Shown here: piece by piece, positions 50,570-64,000 of the stretch | Layout: each line of letters opens with the position of its first letter | Numbering within the stretch: position 1 is the stretch's first letter | Translations under genes and position numbers: made by a program | Source of the DNA: Choanephora cucurbitarum | Lineage: Eukaryota; Mucoromycota; Mucoromycetes; Mucorales; Choanephoraceae | NCBI GenBank assembly: GCA_025331435.1 | Contig: JAIWNI010000019.1 | Span: forward strand, 248,001 to 312,000 | Length of the DNA: 64,000 nucleotides | Direction of reading: 5' to 3' | The notes under the pieces: generated by a model | Seen by the model: only the letters and a program-made list of their open reading frames with translations | What the model was told of the DNA's origin: nothing | Database searches by the model: none

Positions 50570-53410
50570 TTGAGAAGAGTGTAATAAGATTGAAAAGAAA
50601 AGAGAAAGGAATACAATCTTGACTCTATGAACCTGTCGCATTTTAAAACTGCTACTTGTCGTTAGTTGAATAGGTGTCGTATTTTAAAATTGTACTTGCT
50701 GCAACTTTATTGTTGGCAATAAGGGTTGCATTTATGCTTTTGTTCAGCATACAAGCCCAATTTAGATACTTTAATGCCAAATAGACAAAGCATAAGAAAA
50801 GAAATGACCTCTTTCTTTTTTTGGCCTTAAAAGGCTTACACTTTGAGAAACTGCACTCTGTTTAGTAAAAGCCTTGATGGGATGCCTAATAGCTCTTTTA
50901 ACATCTTACTAATAGATAGTTGCAAATCTCTTACCTATTTTGTAGTATCTATTTAAAGGCAAGCAAGGTATCTTATTTAACTAAAATTAATTTACTATGA
51001 TTTTACTTAGGAGATTTGATGAAAAGAAATAATTTTAATAGATACAGAGAAATACACGTTCCTTGCAAGTAACATATCGATTGCGAAATCACCTATCTTG
51101 GTTGAGAGGCAAATCAATCAATCCTTTTTCTTTTCTCTTTTTTTTTTGACAACCCTCTAATTGATACACAGCCATCCGTTAAATGTGTGCTTAAAACAAA
51201 GTCAATGAAGCAACTACCCATTCGAAACGGCCAGGGCCATCTGTACTGTTTTTTAAATAAAAAACAAGTCTATCTCTTCTGCATGTTGTAAAGGCCTTTG
51301 ACATACTCTGCTTAATGGCCCAAAACATTGTAGACTTGCTTTAGAGTAATAATCTGGGGCGAGGCAGTTGCTTGTGTTCAAGTTAGATATAGCTGATAAG
51401 AGCAAATGATGACAAGTGTATATAAGAATAAGGCTTAAAGCTTTTGACTGTCTGTTTATTCTTTTTCAGAAAAAGGTGATTTTTAACTTTGAATGTTAAA
51501 TGAGCATGTTTTCTTTTACGATTTTTGACAACAATATTCTGATACAAGTATTATCGCACAAAATTATAAAAAATAAAAGTTAAAAGAAATGCAATGATAC
51601 ACAGCCAAAAGGAACACACGATTATCTTTGTTGGTCCACATTGGTATTATTAAGTCGAATTACAGAAGAAGGTGTCAACACTAACAGCAAATTTGATAAA
51701 GTTGTCAAAGAAAAATGATGAAGCTATAGCGTCATTTATAAAGCTGTAGGTGTAATGCATTTTCTGATTGAATTACTTGATTTAGTTTCCATAAAGAGAA
51801 AGCTAAACGAGTTTAGAAGAACACTATGGAATGTTGATAATGCCAATCTAAAAAAAATAGATGAAAAGGCAGCTAAGCATTTATCATTTTTAAACATGCA
51901 TTGATAATAATACTTGAAGCGAAAGGCAGACCAACTGCACAATTACAGTGAGACGGTATGGCACTCAAAAGATATTTTCAGATCTTCAGTATATCATCGT
52001 TTGACAGCTTATGAAACAAAAAGAAAGAGAGAAACTAAAGAGATAAGACATAAACAAAAAGGAACACAATAGAGTAACAGAATTGAAAGAACAGCATTCG
52101 AGCATTACAAGCCAACAACAGACTTTCAACACGAAAAATAGAAATGCAAACCTCAGAGCAATATTTGCCTGAAATCATTCATCAAGAGCACAATACAAAC
52201 ATGGAGTATATAACAGAGTAGAAATGCCTCCCTTGAACAGACAGAAAAGAGAAAAAAGGAAGAAAGGTCTATCTAGTATCGATGGCATGCTACATGAATT
52301 ATCAGATGGCTTTAATGTGGCACTTTTGTATGTTAAATTCAATTGCTTTTTTTGCACCAAAAGAAGCCTATGTAAATGAGACAAATGATTTATCGCCGTC
52401 AGACTGATACTCTGCTTCCTCATATACATTCTTGAGTAAGTCAGCATGTCCAACCTGAGAGTAGACTTTTCTCTTTTTTTAAAAGTATAGGTTGGCTTAC
52501 AAGAATCGTTTGATCTAAGAGTGTTTGATTTATAAGTATGTGCAATTTAAACACTGAATTTTATATAAAGCACTGTTTGGAAAGAAATTACTAGTAAAAA
52601 ATCTTAATACAAATCGAGAGTGACAAGCTTAAATGCGACCTAAACTATGATAAACAGTAAAGCCTTCATCTCCTACATCACATTGCGTATGGCTATCGTA
52701 CTATCTTCGACTGATTATTACATAAGATGCTGGTCCCAAAAAAACATGTTATTTTCACCATGCACATCTCTTCGATAGACAGCTAATAGTTTGTCCTTTA
52801 GAAGGGCATCAAGGGTAGTTAGCTAGCCATCTTCTTTGCGTCCTTGTTTGATCATTATTAATCTCGAGCTAGATTATGACAATTTTAGAAATCAGAAGGA
52901 TTCGAACCTGAGGTTAGAACAAATCCGAGAAACTTGTTAACAGAATGTGTCAAATACAATGATTCATTAATAATCTGAATCTGACAATTGAAGCAGTAAA
53001 GTGCAGAAACTATCGATTTATTAAGCATATCGCCACCTGTAAGTGAATGTTAATAGGTGCTGTTCTTGGAAGGTTTACCTTTATTATGCTAGGCAAATTT
53101 GACAAGCAATAACCTTGCTTTAGGTTTCTCACTGACATTCTTTGTCCACGGCTAATAGGTTCTAGCCTATTAGATCTACCAATTTCGGACTCCTTCACAC
53201 TATTTAAGCTCCCTTATACTTTGATCTCTTGTCTATAGACAGACGATTCCTCAAATTGGGAGTGAAACGACTGTCTTGCTTTGCGTTACCCTTTTTTTCC
53301 CTTTTTATAAAAGAAAATTTGCTGAATGAAAGTTTAATCCTTTAGCTTTTTTTCTTTTATTTGTTTGGAAAAAAAAGAGGACAGTGTTTAAGCGCCAAAA
53401 AAAAAATTCA
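50570..53410. other. Long gene-poor region
   Basis: About 2.8 kb without a supported gene, the largest gap in the window. It has only short stop-bounded frames (for example 51736-51942 and 52175-52453). A palindrome with 8-bp arms sits at 53152-53173. A T-run and A-run (53285-53375) precede the palmitoyltransferase. I see no repeats or transposon ends here. Confidence 0.45.
53152..53173. repeat. Inverted repeat CTAATAGG...CCTATTAG
   Basis: The two 8-bp arms (53152-53159 and 53166-53173) are exact reverse complements with a 6-nt spacer TTCTAG, itself close to a palindrome. It lies in a gap without genes, about 240 bp upstream of the palmitoyltransferase start. Function unknown. Confidence 0.6.
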
Positions 53411-55059
53411 ATGGATGTTCCCGATAAAACCCACAACATTGAACCAGTAGAGCAACAGCAACAACACGCATATCATTTTGCCGCTGCATTCCAACCAACC
53501 TTCTTCCACTCTTCGCTTAAACCGGAGTCAGTAGAAGACTTCGACTTTGAGTCAGCTCCCATGACACACCTAAATGAAGCTCATCACGTTTCTGATGACG
53601 ATCCTATACCTTTATCGTCTAGTGTCACTGCTCACTCTAACGTAGCCAGCAGCTTTGCCAGTACAACACCTATACTGCATTTATCTCCAACTCATGCACC
53701 ACCGTTACCCCGCCCAGACGCATACTCTCTTAAAATGATGGGACATAGCCATAATATCACTCAGGCACCTTTTGAATTGAAATTGCCTTCGTCAAGTTAT
53801 GTTCTTCGAGAACAGTCTTATCGCAACTATCAGATTTTCCCTGGCCAAACTCGCTTCTTATTACATGGTCGGCTTGTCACTAGTGGGGATTATCGAGCTT
53901 TCCTTGCTGGTCTTTTTTTGTTAATCGCACCTTCTGTTTTGTTTGCCGTCTTCACGTAATAATCCCCCCCCCCCTTTTCATGACAAAATAGATCGTTTGT
54001 AAGCTTATCATTCTCTTATTATTCAGATGTCCTTATTTATGGAACAATATACATCCTGCTATACCAATAGTATATGCTTACTTATTCGTCCTTACTTTAG
54101 TCTCCATGCTAAAAACATCTTGGACAGATCCAGGTGTAACGTATATTTTCATATAGTAACAGAGACGACATTAACCTGTTTCTTTTTTTTTTTTTTACAA
54201 AATAGATTATTCCACGTAATTTAGACCCTTTGATAGAACAAGAAATACAAGATAATGCATCATTTGAATCAACTGCACCACCGAAAGAAATATGGATAAA
54301 AAATACACCTTATTCACTTACATATTGTGAAACTTGCAAAATATATCGCCCACCAAGAGCAAGCCATTGTCGGCAATGTGACAACTGTGTTGGTAAGGAT
54401 GATTTCATTTAAGTTTTCTATAACTGAACTGACGCATGCATGTGTTTGTTATCAGAATTTGAAGATCACCACTGTGCTTGGTTAAACAATTGTATCGGCA
54501 AAAGGAACTATAGAACGTTTTTCACATTCATTACATCCGCTGCCATTCTCTGTGTCTTTGTCATTGTGTCCTGCGTCTATCAGCTAATCTATTTCTCTCG
54601 ACAGACAGCCTCCTTCAGTTATGTGTTTTCTCAGGCACCTGTCAGTTTTGTTCTCTGCATCTATAGTTTCATTTTGCTTTGGCTGGTTGGCGGACTTACT
54701 CTGTACCACTGCTCTTTAGTTTTGCGTGGTGTTACAACGCATGAACAGGTATTGCCAGAAAAGATTAGCAATGTGCTTCATACATATATATATATATATT
54801 TGAATACTAAATCTCGGTTTTTTTTTTCTTACAGATACGTGCTGACATCATTAAAGCAAAATACCCGGAATTGGGAGCAAACCCTTACAATAAGCACAAT
54901 CCCTTCAGAAATATGATTCAGGTCTTATGTCAACCTCAACCTAAAAGGTATATACACTTTTCTTTCTCTTATGGATATACAAAATCATGCTAATCACATT
55001 CTCTTTGTAGTTATCTGCGTAGACGCAAAATAGCTGATCCTGTGATTGAGAAGCTGTAA
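53411..55059 (+). CDS. DHHC palmitoyltransferase (Erf2/ZDHHC9-14-like)
   Basis: Six exons, 53411-53955, 54027-54135, 54206-54392, 54456-54748, 54835-54947 and 55011-55059, give 431 residues. The frame is open back to 53384, but only from a GTG. The N-terminal half is polar and His/Ser-rich, then RFLLHGRLVTSGDY and the first two membrane segments. SWTDPGIIPRN and the Cys-rich domain follow: YCETCKIYRPPRASHC..CDNCV and EFEDHHCAWLNNCIGKRNYR with the DHHC active site. Two more membrane segments are AAILCVFVIVSCVYQLIYF and SFVLCIYSFILLWLVGG, then TTHEQIRADI (TTxE). The C-terminus matches Erf2-like proteins. Such enzymes S-acylate Ras and other proteins at the ER or Golgi. An Erf4-like partner is not in the window. 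Confidence 0.88.
54784..54799 (+). repeat. (AT)8 microsatellite in an intron
   Basis: An AT dinucleotide tract lies inside the palmitoyltransferase intron 54749-54834. It has no coding meaning. Confidence 0.8.
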
Positions 55060-56218
55060 ATGACCCTCACACTGTATATCTTTTTTCTTTCTTTCTTTTG
55101 ATTGTTTCTCCTTTTTTGATACCACATCCTTCTAGATGACTTTTTTCTTATTTAAGCCCCTTTAATTTTCGTAATATATTGTATACCAGACCCTGATAAG
55201 TGTGCTTCTCTAAATCCCATTTCTGTTATAAAAAAACCGTATTTAGAGGCCAATCAATTTCTTCTCCTTTTTTTTTTTATAAAAAGAGAGAAAGTAGTAA
55301 TATTAATAATAAAAGCAAAAGCAATGAATATTGCTAAAGTAAAGATAGATAAATTACACATTTCGGCTATCGGTTGTAGCTTGATCAATCAGTGAATTAC
55401 AATCATTCTACATTGAAAGACGAGAAGAATCGACCGCCGTTCTCAGATCAATCCCTTCTTTTCCAGGCTTCTTCTCTTCTTTACATGATAGTTTTCTAAT
55501 GGTCATAGAACTTCAGAATGTCCCTTTAGGTTATCAGATTGTTTTGATTTGGGAATACCTCAAACTTCTCGGTAGAGTAATGTGCAGTTAGCACGGGTAA
55601 ATACCAAAGATACACAGATACAACACAATACTAACACATTCTAGTCGATGATGATAGACATATGCCCAGATTAAGTTAAGTTCCAAGTACTCTCTCAAAA
55701 GAGCTCTACAGAACGGCTTTTTGACAATCATGAACAAAAAAGAGTATTGCAAGAACCGAACACTTTATAGGAAGCAATAGTTATACATGATATACAGAGT
55801 GGCAAAAAGCCCAATCCATTTAGCATGTAATATTCAGTAAGAATATATATCAAATTAATCCATGATAAGTCTGTTGATTACGACAAAAATAAGAGACTAT
55901 TTGACAAAGTATATGTTTTGACAGTTCGTCATTTCATATTGAATCAAGTGCTACAGAGAAATGAGTCGGTTTCAATTGATGTGTTTGATGAAAGAGAATG
56001 ACATCAAAAAGGAAACAAGCATAAGCATGATCTGCGTCCTTCCGCGTTATTTTTTTCCTCTTTAGTACTGTGTTGAACGTAATAAACAAATCAACAAAAG
56101 CTACCTCTTCAAACTTAAATTCTCCAAATGTCATAATGCCCCAACGGAGCCTTGAATCTAATTAAAAGAAGCTCATTTCTTTTCTTTTTGTGATCTTCTT
56201 CTTCTTTGTATTTTTATA
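55060..56218. other. Intergenic region
   Basis: About 1.16 kb with a T/C-rich stretch just after the palmitoyltransferase. A minus-strand frame at 55934-56134 opens with MTFGEFKFEE and a possible donor GTAGCT, but no second exon is clear. It is not annotated as a gene. Confidence 0.4.
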
Positions 56219-57361
56219 ATGATATGTGTATTTGTAGCTAGATTGTTTGTATTTATAGTATATTTAAGTTCTGTAATGGGGTTGATCCCAAATGATGAAG
56301 AAATGATTTCCTCGGCTATGCAGATAAATCGCGCTTCACACCTAAAAAGAGAATATACACCCTCTGGTCAGGAAAAGCCGGTATGCCGCAATCTTCGTAC
56401 CGACTTCACTAAAGACCCCAGAGGTTGGGCTGTTGAAAATACTATGCAAGATACTTACGACGTAGATCAAGACGGCGTTAAATTGATTTTAATGGGTCCT
56501 AAAGAATACGTTCGATTACATGATGCTAAACGTAGGTTTTCTTTGTAATGTGTGTCAGGAATTGTACTCACCTCCTTTATTGATGACCAGATATGCCTTA
56601 CAACCAAACTCCAGGAAGAGGTCCTACATTAAATGCTACAAATTATATGTTATACGGTAGAGTCTCAGCCAGAATGAAGACGGCTACAGATGGTGGTGTG
56701 ATTACTGCTTTTATTTTGCTTGCTGACGGTGGAGATGAAATTGATTTCGAAATGATTGGCAATGATCTACGGTCTGTACAGTAAGTAGTTTCGTTTTGTT
56801 AGAGGAGATAGAAAGAAAAAGCTTTATTTTTGGGGTTTTCTAAAGAACATGGTAATCAAATTAGAACCAATTACTTTTGGGGCAAGCTTATAGAATATAA
56901 TGTCAATGGTGCTGCTCATCAGATAGAAGGTCCTGAACTTGATAAAGACTTTCACCAATACGCTATTGATTGGACGCCTGATAAGATTGACTGGATTGTT
57001 GATGGTCGCGTCATTCGTACAAAGAAAAGAAGTGAAACGTGCGATCCTTCTGGTGTTTGCAAATTCCCATCTCAACCGTCGTAAGTTTCTTGCTTAGATA
57101 TCTATTTTTTTTTATAAAACTAATTTTTTGCGCATAGTCGCGTTCAAATAGGCATATGGGATGGTAGTAGTAAGCCGGGCACTGCTGAGTGGTCCAGAGG
57201 ACCCATTGATGTAAGCCAAAGCCATACAGATTTTCATTTTAATTGCTAACTATTCCTTTCTCTTTTCGATGTACTAGTGGTCTCTTCCTCATGGTATCAC
57301 TGCCTATGTAAAGGATATTCAAGTTGAGTGTAATCCAGAGTACAATCAAATCATCACATAG
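56219..57361 (+). CDS. Secreted GH16 cell-wall glycosidase / CRH-like transglycosylase
   Basis: Five exons, 56219-56531, 56591-56780, 56865-57080, 57138-57210 and 57278-57361, give 291 residues. An N-terminal hydrophobic stretch (residues 1-20, MICVFVARLFVFIVYLSSVM) is a signal peptide. The GH16 fold is shown by the catalytic D153-E-I-D-F-E158, where E154 and E158 are nucleophile and acid/base by family knowledge, then SVQTNYFWGK, FHQYAIDWTPDKIDWIVDG and a late IGIWDGSS. The last segments resemble fungal Crh chitin-glucan transglycosylases, which link chitin to glucan. No chitin-binding domain or GPI tail is seen, so it may be simply secreted. The intron at 56781-56864 removes a stretch (FWGFSKEHGN) that would break the strand; the spliced form SVQ-TNYFWGK fits the family. 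Confidence 0.85.
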
Positions 57362-57564
57362 TCTTTGTCGGAAATTTTTTTTCTTTAAGAATGTACCTGA
57401 ATCTACAACACACAGTAATGAGATATCTTTATATATTGCTGAGTACAAGAGTATTTACAAGGTGTATTTAGGATATACACACACATACATATATATAGTT
57501 CATTTTCTTTCATTTCCTCCCCCTTCTCTTCTCCTATTTCTTTTACATATAATTCAACTAATAA

Positions 57565-59415
57565 ATGGATCTCTATTTTCACGCTTCACCTAAAAAGAGA
57601 TTGATGTTTTTCAAAAAGAACAAGACAAGCAGTATTAGACCTACTGCTGTCATAACACAAAAAGATGAAGCAAAGAGTTTAACAGGGTTGCCTGATTTTC
57701 TTTCAAATAAGGCATCCTACCACCAAATGAGAAGACTATGGACTCAACTCAAATCTCAAAAGCAACAAGGCGATAACGCTTTTGCGACTGTTTCGTCTGA
57801 TCCGCAAGAAAATGCAGAAACCCTTTCTCCTTCTGTACTATTGCCTAAAATAGGCTCACCTTTACCACCTACACCACCACCTAAAAAGTCACATACCATG
57901 CCCAATTTAGTAGCCTTGACTGATCCTGAACAATTCAAACATCGTGCTCTACCTAGTCTACCTTCTGTTTCTTTAGAAGAAAAGCTAACAGGGACTTCAA
58001 AGACATCCGTATGGGTAAGCGAATCAATTCAGAGATGGTTCAGTGTGCGCAGTAGTCAAAGTGCCCACCACTTAGCCAATGCTGCTAGCAGTGCAAAGCA
58101 ATCGTTGTTTGGCCGATCAGAAGAATTGCTGACTAGTAAATCAGGACAGATACTGTTAGACTCTGAGCTGTCTAATGAGACAGAAGAAGCCACCCCGACA
58201 TCTCTTTCCAACTCTATTGTACCTAATTATGCTGCAGAAAAGATGATTTTGCAATCAAAAAGTAAAAAAAAAAAAGCAAACCCAACACAGGGAAAAAGGA
58301 TAGAGCAGTGATTAACATTTGATTTTAGTTTTACAAATTACACATTTAGGCTCATCCAAAAGTAAGAAAAGCTATTTGCTATGGCGTTCATTGTCTTTAT
58401 ACCTTTTTGTTTTGCATTAGGCTATGAATACACATTAGATATATGTACGACAAACAATGACGTGCAAACCTATTATGGTATAATGCGAAAAGCAGCTAAA
58501 GGTCTCAGTGTCTGTCATCCTCGAAAAGCACTTAGTTTGTAAGACATGTATTTCAAAGTCGAATTCTCAAATTGACATAATTTTTCCTTTTCTGGATCAA
58601 TAGCCCTGTGCAAGGTCGATTTCAAGTTGAATGTCATTTAACAATGAAGCCTCATACTTCCAGCAGTACAATCTTAAGCAGATTGAGGTCTTTCAGATCT
58701 AGCTCAGATTTAAGCAAGTCATCTATGAGTAAATCTACCCTTGGAGATTCAGCTGAAGAAGACACAGAAGAAGAAACAATCCAAGGCAGGCTAATCTTAG
58801 ATTCAGGGGAAGACTTACTTCATAGCTTTGCCAATAAAGGAATAGGTCGCTACACTCTCCAGACTTCAGGTTCCGAAGTAATCGAGTTGACCATTGCATT
58901 CCTGCTTGAGAAAGCATCAGAAGAGAATGAAGAAGAGCTACAAACACCTATTGACCAAGATGTGCTCAGGTATTGTTCAGCGGGTGACTATTTGACTGTT
59001 TATGTCAAGGGTGAACATCATCCAGTAAGTAAATGATATATGCATGTATGAATGAGAATGATTAATTAACAAATTATGCAAGACTTGGAATCGATATTGG
59101 GCAACTTATGAGTCACACCAGTTAGTCTTGAGGCTAAATGAGAGAGGCAAAGGAGAACCTGTAGTTCGGTTTCTACTGCGAGAATTAAATCATGTTAACA
59201 TCAACCCTTCTGATGATATAAAGGAGGAGATCTATCTTGGTAAGAAGCATGGTATGATTCTGACATTCGGCAAGCATTGCATCTTCCTGTTTGGTGACAA
59301 CTATCAAAGTATCCGCTTCTGGAAATGCTTACTTGAACAATATGCCAATCCTAGCATACAGTCTCATAGCATAATTCCTAAAAAATATCTATGGTCTTTG
59401 TCGGTGGCGCAGTGA
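57565..59415 (+). CDS. PH-domain protein, possibly anillin/Bud4-like
   Basis: Four exons, 57565-58261, 58421-58538, 58604-59024 and 59083-59415, give 522 residues. The N-terminal half is Ser/Pro-rich and polar (LPPTPPPKK), with a Lys run before the first intron. The middle has a strand-rich segment (GRFQVECHL, GRLILDSGEDLL, GSEVIELTIAFLL). The C-terminal part (about 415-500) is a PH domain (TWNRYWATYESHQLVLRL .. GMILTFGKHCIFLFGDNYQSIRFWKCLLEQ). Anillin-like proteins at septa have a comparable AH domain plus C-terminal PH, but the assignment rests on layout only. The first intron (58262-58420, 159 nt) is long for this window and could hide a microexon. No enzyme motif is seen. Confidence 0.65.
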
Positions 59416-59587
59416 ATAAGCGTGTTTTGATTGGGCAATAAAATTTTTCGATGCTAGATTTCCTATTTTGGTTCTCGAGCTAAAAAGTAAGTGAGTAGTG
59501 AAAAAAATTAGCTAGTGTTATAGTAGGGCGTAAACAGTGTTCAGAAAAAAAAATAGCGAAAGCGATAGAATATGAAATTTTGTTTAC

Positions 59588-59640
59588 TCCCCCCCCCCTC
59601 TTTTTTCTCCCTCTTCCTCTCTTTTTCTCTATTTTTTACT
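59588..59640 (+). promoter_or_regulatory. Pyrimidine-rich tract upstream of the Ded1-like gene
   Basis: A block of about 50 nt of nearly pure C and T (C run, then CTCTTTTTTCTCCC and similar) ends about 35 bp before the start codon. CT-rich blocks near transcription starts are common in strongly expressed fungal genes, so this is a likely core-promoter or leader element. Confidence 0.5.
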
Positions 59641-59674
59641 TTAAGAAAAGAAAAGAAATAGCTTATAGAGAACT

Positions 59675-61748
<2,074 letters not shown>

Positions 61749-62103
61749 TTTGTTTGAAATCTATATGCAACAAAAAAAAGGAAAGAGGACTTTTTCTCTT
61801 GCTTTTCTACATCCCTTTTTCTTTATTGTCTAGTGATTTAGTTTTTCTTTGTCTTTTTTTTTGACTTTCTTATCATTACTACATACATATTTTTCTTTAT
61901 ATAGTCATTATATTATAGATTTTTAACTTGAAAAAAAATATCTTTTTTGTAAATCATTAGTCTTTTATTATTGATGTTGTCGAAAGAAAGGAACAAGTGT
62001 AAAGCCTGAAAAAAGAAAAAGAAAGGATATCAATGTAAATAGAGAAAATAAATAAACGAAATCAAAACAGGACATCAGGTTGCAATGTGTGTTCTTTGAA
62101 GAA
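61749..62103. other. Intergenic region, 3' of the helicase gene
   Basis: This AT-rich stretch of 355 bases has several T-runs (61770-61860) and AATAAA-like motifs (near 62050) on both strands. It probably contains the 3' UTR of the helicase gene and that of the small gene to its right. No gene is seen. Confidence 0.5.
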
Positions 62104-62451
62104 TCAACCATCTGATAGCATATTGAATAGCTTCGATTTGCAATAACGATTGAAGTTCCAGACAGTGTCAATACACTTTGCTACTATAAACGGCATGATT
62201 TCAAGCATGACATAAGAGAAATTTCTTATATGGTTTCGACAGAGAAACAAGCCAATATGCTGTAAAGTCATTCGTGTTGATTCAATTCTGGACAGCAATG
62301 GGTCTACAAAAAAGGATAACTCAATCGATCGTATCACAAACTACGAAACAAGCATGAATTTACCTAAACTTAAGCCTAAGAAGGGAAATTAGAATTGACA
62401 TATAACGCAGCCAATTTACGTACTCATTGAGGCATTGTTGACAAAAGCCAT
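62104..62451 (-). CDS. Small unknown protein in three exons, one of 12 nt
   Basis: Exons 62424-62451, 62364-62375 and 62104-62303 join to 240 nt (79 residues) with canonical GT-AG sites. The peptide is MAFVNNASM-SLS-LDPLLSRIEST and continues with a hydrophobic helix-like part (HIGLFLCRNHIRNFS, VMLEIMPFIVA). The frame only works through a 12-nt middle exon. I do not recognise the family; it may be a short helical or membrane-associated protein. A further 5' exon upstream (62460-62644, MNSGTYIMTF) is possible. Small size makes chance a real alternative. Confidence 0.4.
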
Positions 62452-63635
62452 GGTATGGTAATTGAAGTGTCAAAAAAAAGTGTGTTAAAAAAAGAGAAGA
62501 AGAAAAAATAAAACGAAAATGAAAAACTTGGATGATTACATTTTGTTTAATAGATTTAAAGCTGTCTTTAGATTTGCTGATTACTAACAATGACATAAAT
62601 AAACATGTAGCTGCAAATGTCATAATGTAAGTGCCACTGTTCAAGCACCTTATGAAATCAAACCAGTTGTTATGTGCTGTTTACAAAATGCTCATTCGAC
62701 TTTAGATTCTTATTGTAGCGCTTCGACATAGCATTGATTTTGGCTCTTATTTCAGTTCTCAAAACACTACCATCTTACCTAATTGAGAATATACATGTAT
62801 AGTGTAGATGTACGCAAGGATGCTATTCAATCTTCCTTCTCGGAGATATCTACATGTAAACTAGCACTAGTCTTTCTTTTGGTTAAGATGGTCTTTCTCA
62901 AGCAAGATATGTCTCCTGATACAAGCCTCTAAATATTTAGACATAACAGCGGGAAATCTCAAACTGCACACATGGCAAGATTGCATTGTCAAACTGAATT
63001 TGTTTTGTTTATTGAAGGATCTACAACAAAAGCATTGTTTGTCATATCCTTACAATACTATGATACATTCCTTTTCGTCTTCATGAAAAGAAAAAGGAGG
63101 ACAGGGAAATACTCTCCGAGCAAGAAAAAGGAGCACGCTTTTGCTTTATGCTGTTTATGAAAGAAAAATTATGTAATCGAAGATTTCAAACTAACAGCAT
63201 TTGTGTCATTTGTCACACTAGCGGGTTTGACCTGTCGAGTAAAGAAAATCAACTAACATACTGATCCTACCTACATATAGTGTCTCTGTTATCAAACATC
63301 AAATTATCTAAATCTTTTACAATAGAATAGCCAAGCTACAACAGCAATCATCAAGTTTGTTTTGCTTACACTACTAACATATATCTTCATAATATATTTC
63401 ATGCAACAAGAATCAATAAACTTATATATAAATGGTATGCTTAATGCATAGGTAGAACACTGCTTTTATAAAATTGGAAAGACAAGTTTCATGTTTTCAG
63501 TTTTCAAGGAAAAAAAGAATTCTTTTAATAAATAGATAATACGTTTGACAAGTAGTAGAGTTGTGAAGGGAATAAACAGGTTACAGAATTATATGTACAA
63601 GGAGTGGTAGGTAGAATTAGTGAAAAATAAAGTAT
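62452..63635. other. Intergenic region
   Basis: About 1.2 kb with a minus-strand frame (62540-62644, MNSGTYIMTFAATCLFMSLL) that looks like a hydrophobic segment but lacks a clear partner exon. The rest has no supported gene. AATAAA-like elements near 63580-63630 could end the transporter transcript on the minus strand. Confidence 0.4.
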
Positions 63636-64000
63636 CTAAGCATAAGCTGAAATCAATTCTTTGATAGCTTCCATGGTACCAAAAATCAAACCGACAACGC
63701 CCAACAAGACGGTCAAGGCACACCAAGCAAGTTCATAGAAGGGTTTGTTGCGAATACCAGTGAGCTTGAGGTAACAGGCAATAGGAAGCACAAAGATAAG
63801 AATACAATTGGCAAATGCACCAATAAGGGACATCAGAGCACCAAAGTGGGGAACGGTACAGGCAACGACAGCAACGACACCCATAGTAGCAATACGAATA
63901 GCAGCACGGATGAGGAATTCCTTGACTTTACCGAAACGTTCAACGCTGATGTTAAGCATTTCTTCAATATCAAGAGAGAAAGATGTAGTAAGAATGGGTG
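63636..64000 (-). CDS. 3' end of amino-acid transporter (Aa_trans/AVT family)
   Basis: Only the C-terminal part is in the window: the frame is open from 64000 down to the stop at 63636-63638 (about 120 codons). Three or four hydrophobic segments occur (RIATMGVVAVVACTVPHFG, LMSLIGAFANCILIFVLPIA, FYELAWCALTVLLGVVGLI), with a short polar loop and the end MEAIKELISAYA. The GALMSLIGAF...ILPIACYLKL pattern fits the Aa_trans (AVT, SLC36/38) family, which moves amino acids across vacuolar or plasma membranes with protons. Start and N-terminal half lie beyond the right edge. Confidence 0.72.
   Translation of the reverse strand, partial: PILTTSFSLDIEEMLNISVERFGKVKEFLIRAAIRIATMGVVAVVACTVPHFGALMSLIGAFANCILIFVLPIACYLKLTGIRNKPFYELAWCALTVLLGVVGLIFGTMEAIKELISAYA

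Noticed and set aside
52888..52912. tRNA-like T-arm (minus-strand GGTTCGAATCC)
   Set aside because: The T-loop sequence is present, but the T-stem pairs only about 3 bp and no matching acceptor stem, D-arm or anticodon arm was found nearby.
53384..53410. GTG at 53384 as palmitoyltransferase start
   Set aside because: GTG starts are not normal in fungal nuclear genes; the first ATG is at 53411, unless an upstream exon exists.
56821..56864. Coding block FWGFSKEHGN in the GH16 gene
   Set aside because: It belongs to the intron 56781-56864. The family motif VQTNYFWG only forms when this segment is removed.

Overview
The window looks like nuclear DNA of an early-diverging filamentous fungus, most likely a member of the Mucoromycota (Mucorales such as Rhizopus or Mucor). 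The basis is AT-rich DNA, many short GT-AG introns (mostly 50-110 nt), closely spaced eukaryotic single-gene units on both strands, and a gene content of fungal type: a Ded1-type helicase, an Unc13-like MUN/C2 protein, a CRH-like GH16, a Yap-type bZIP, a Dsc2/UBAC2-like protein, and one damaged copy of a family that I associate with Mucorales. The species is not determined. I saw no CRISPR array, rRNA, convincing tRNA or intact transposon.

Layout. 1-6.7 kb: the 5' end of an unknown minus-strand gene, then on the plus strand an FHA + kinase checkpoint-type gene (15 exons, which I rebuilt by joining reading frames), a GPALPP1/DUF3752 protein and an F-box protein carrying a 23-unit acidic Pro-Phe repeat. 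7.5-15.9 kb: proteostasis and translation genes: a BAG-domain co-chaperone (minus) with heat-shock-like elements upstream, eIF3b, and an Ssb-like Hsp70. 16.1-24.4 kb (minus): a full-length ABCC/MRP transporter and a cofactor-independent phosphoglycerate mutase. 25.9-27 kb: a decayed gene with a PD-(D/E)xK-like motif. 28.9-39 kb: the Unc13-like gene, a rhomboid-like membrane protein, Ap4A phosphorylase, a PRP38-type splicing factor and a rhomboid/CUE Dsc2-like protein. 40.8-44.3 kb: a cytochrome P450 facing the ER 3-ketoacyl-CoA reductase. 45-50.6 kb: a NET-domain protein without bromodomains, a Yap-like bZIP and a small RhoGAP. 53.4-61.7 kb: a DHHC palmitoyltransferase, a GH16 wall enzyme, a PH protein and the Ded1 helicase. 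62-64 kb: a tiny spliced gene and the 3' end of an amino-acid transporter.

How the genes fit together: most are unrelated housekeeping genes and no biosynthetic cluster is evident. Functional echoes are BAG + Hsp70 (chaperone and nucleotide-exchange partner), eIF3b + Ded1 + Ssb (translation), and several secretion, membrane and wall genes (Unc13-like, RhoGAP, DHHC, GH16, PH protein, Dsc2-like). The most notable structural features are microexons of 8, 12 and 12 nt in three genes, the F-box repeat domain, and some very tight gene spacing. Exon boundaries were inferred by hand from GT-AG sites, reading-frame continuity and family motifs. For genes where full exon lists are given, the summed coding length is a multiple of three.
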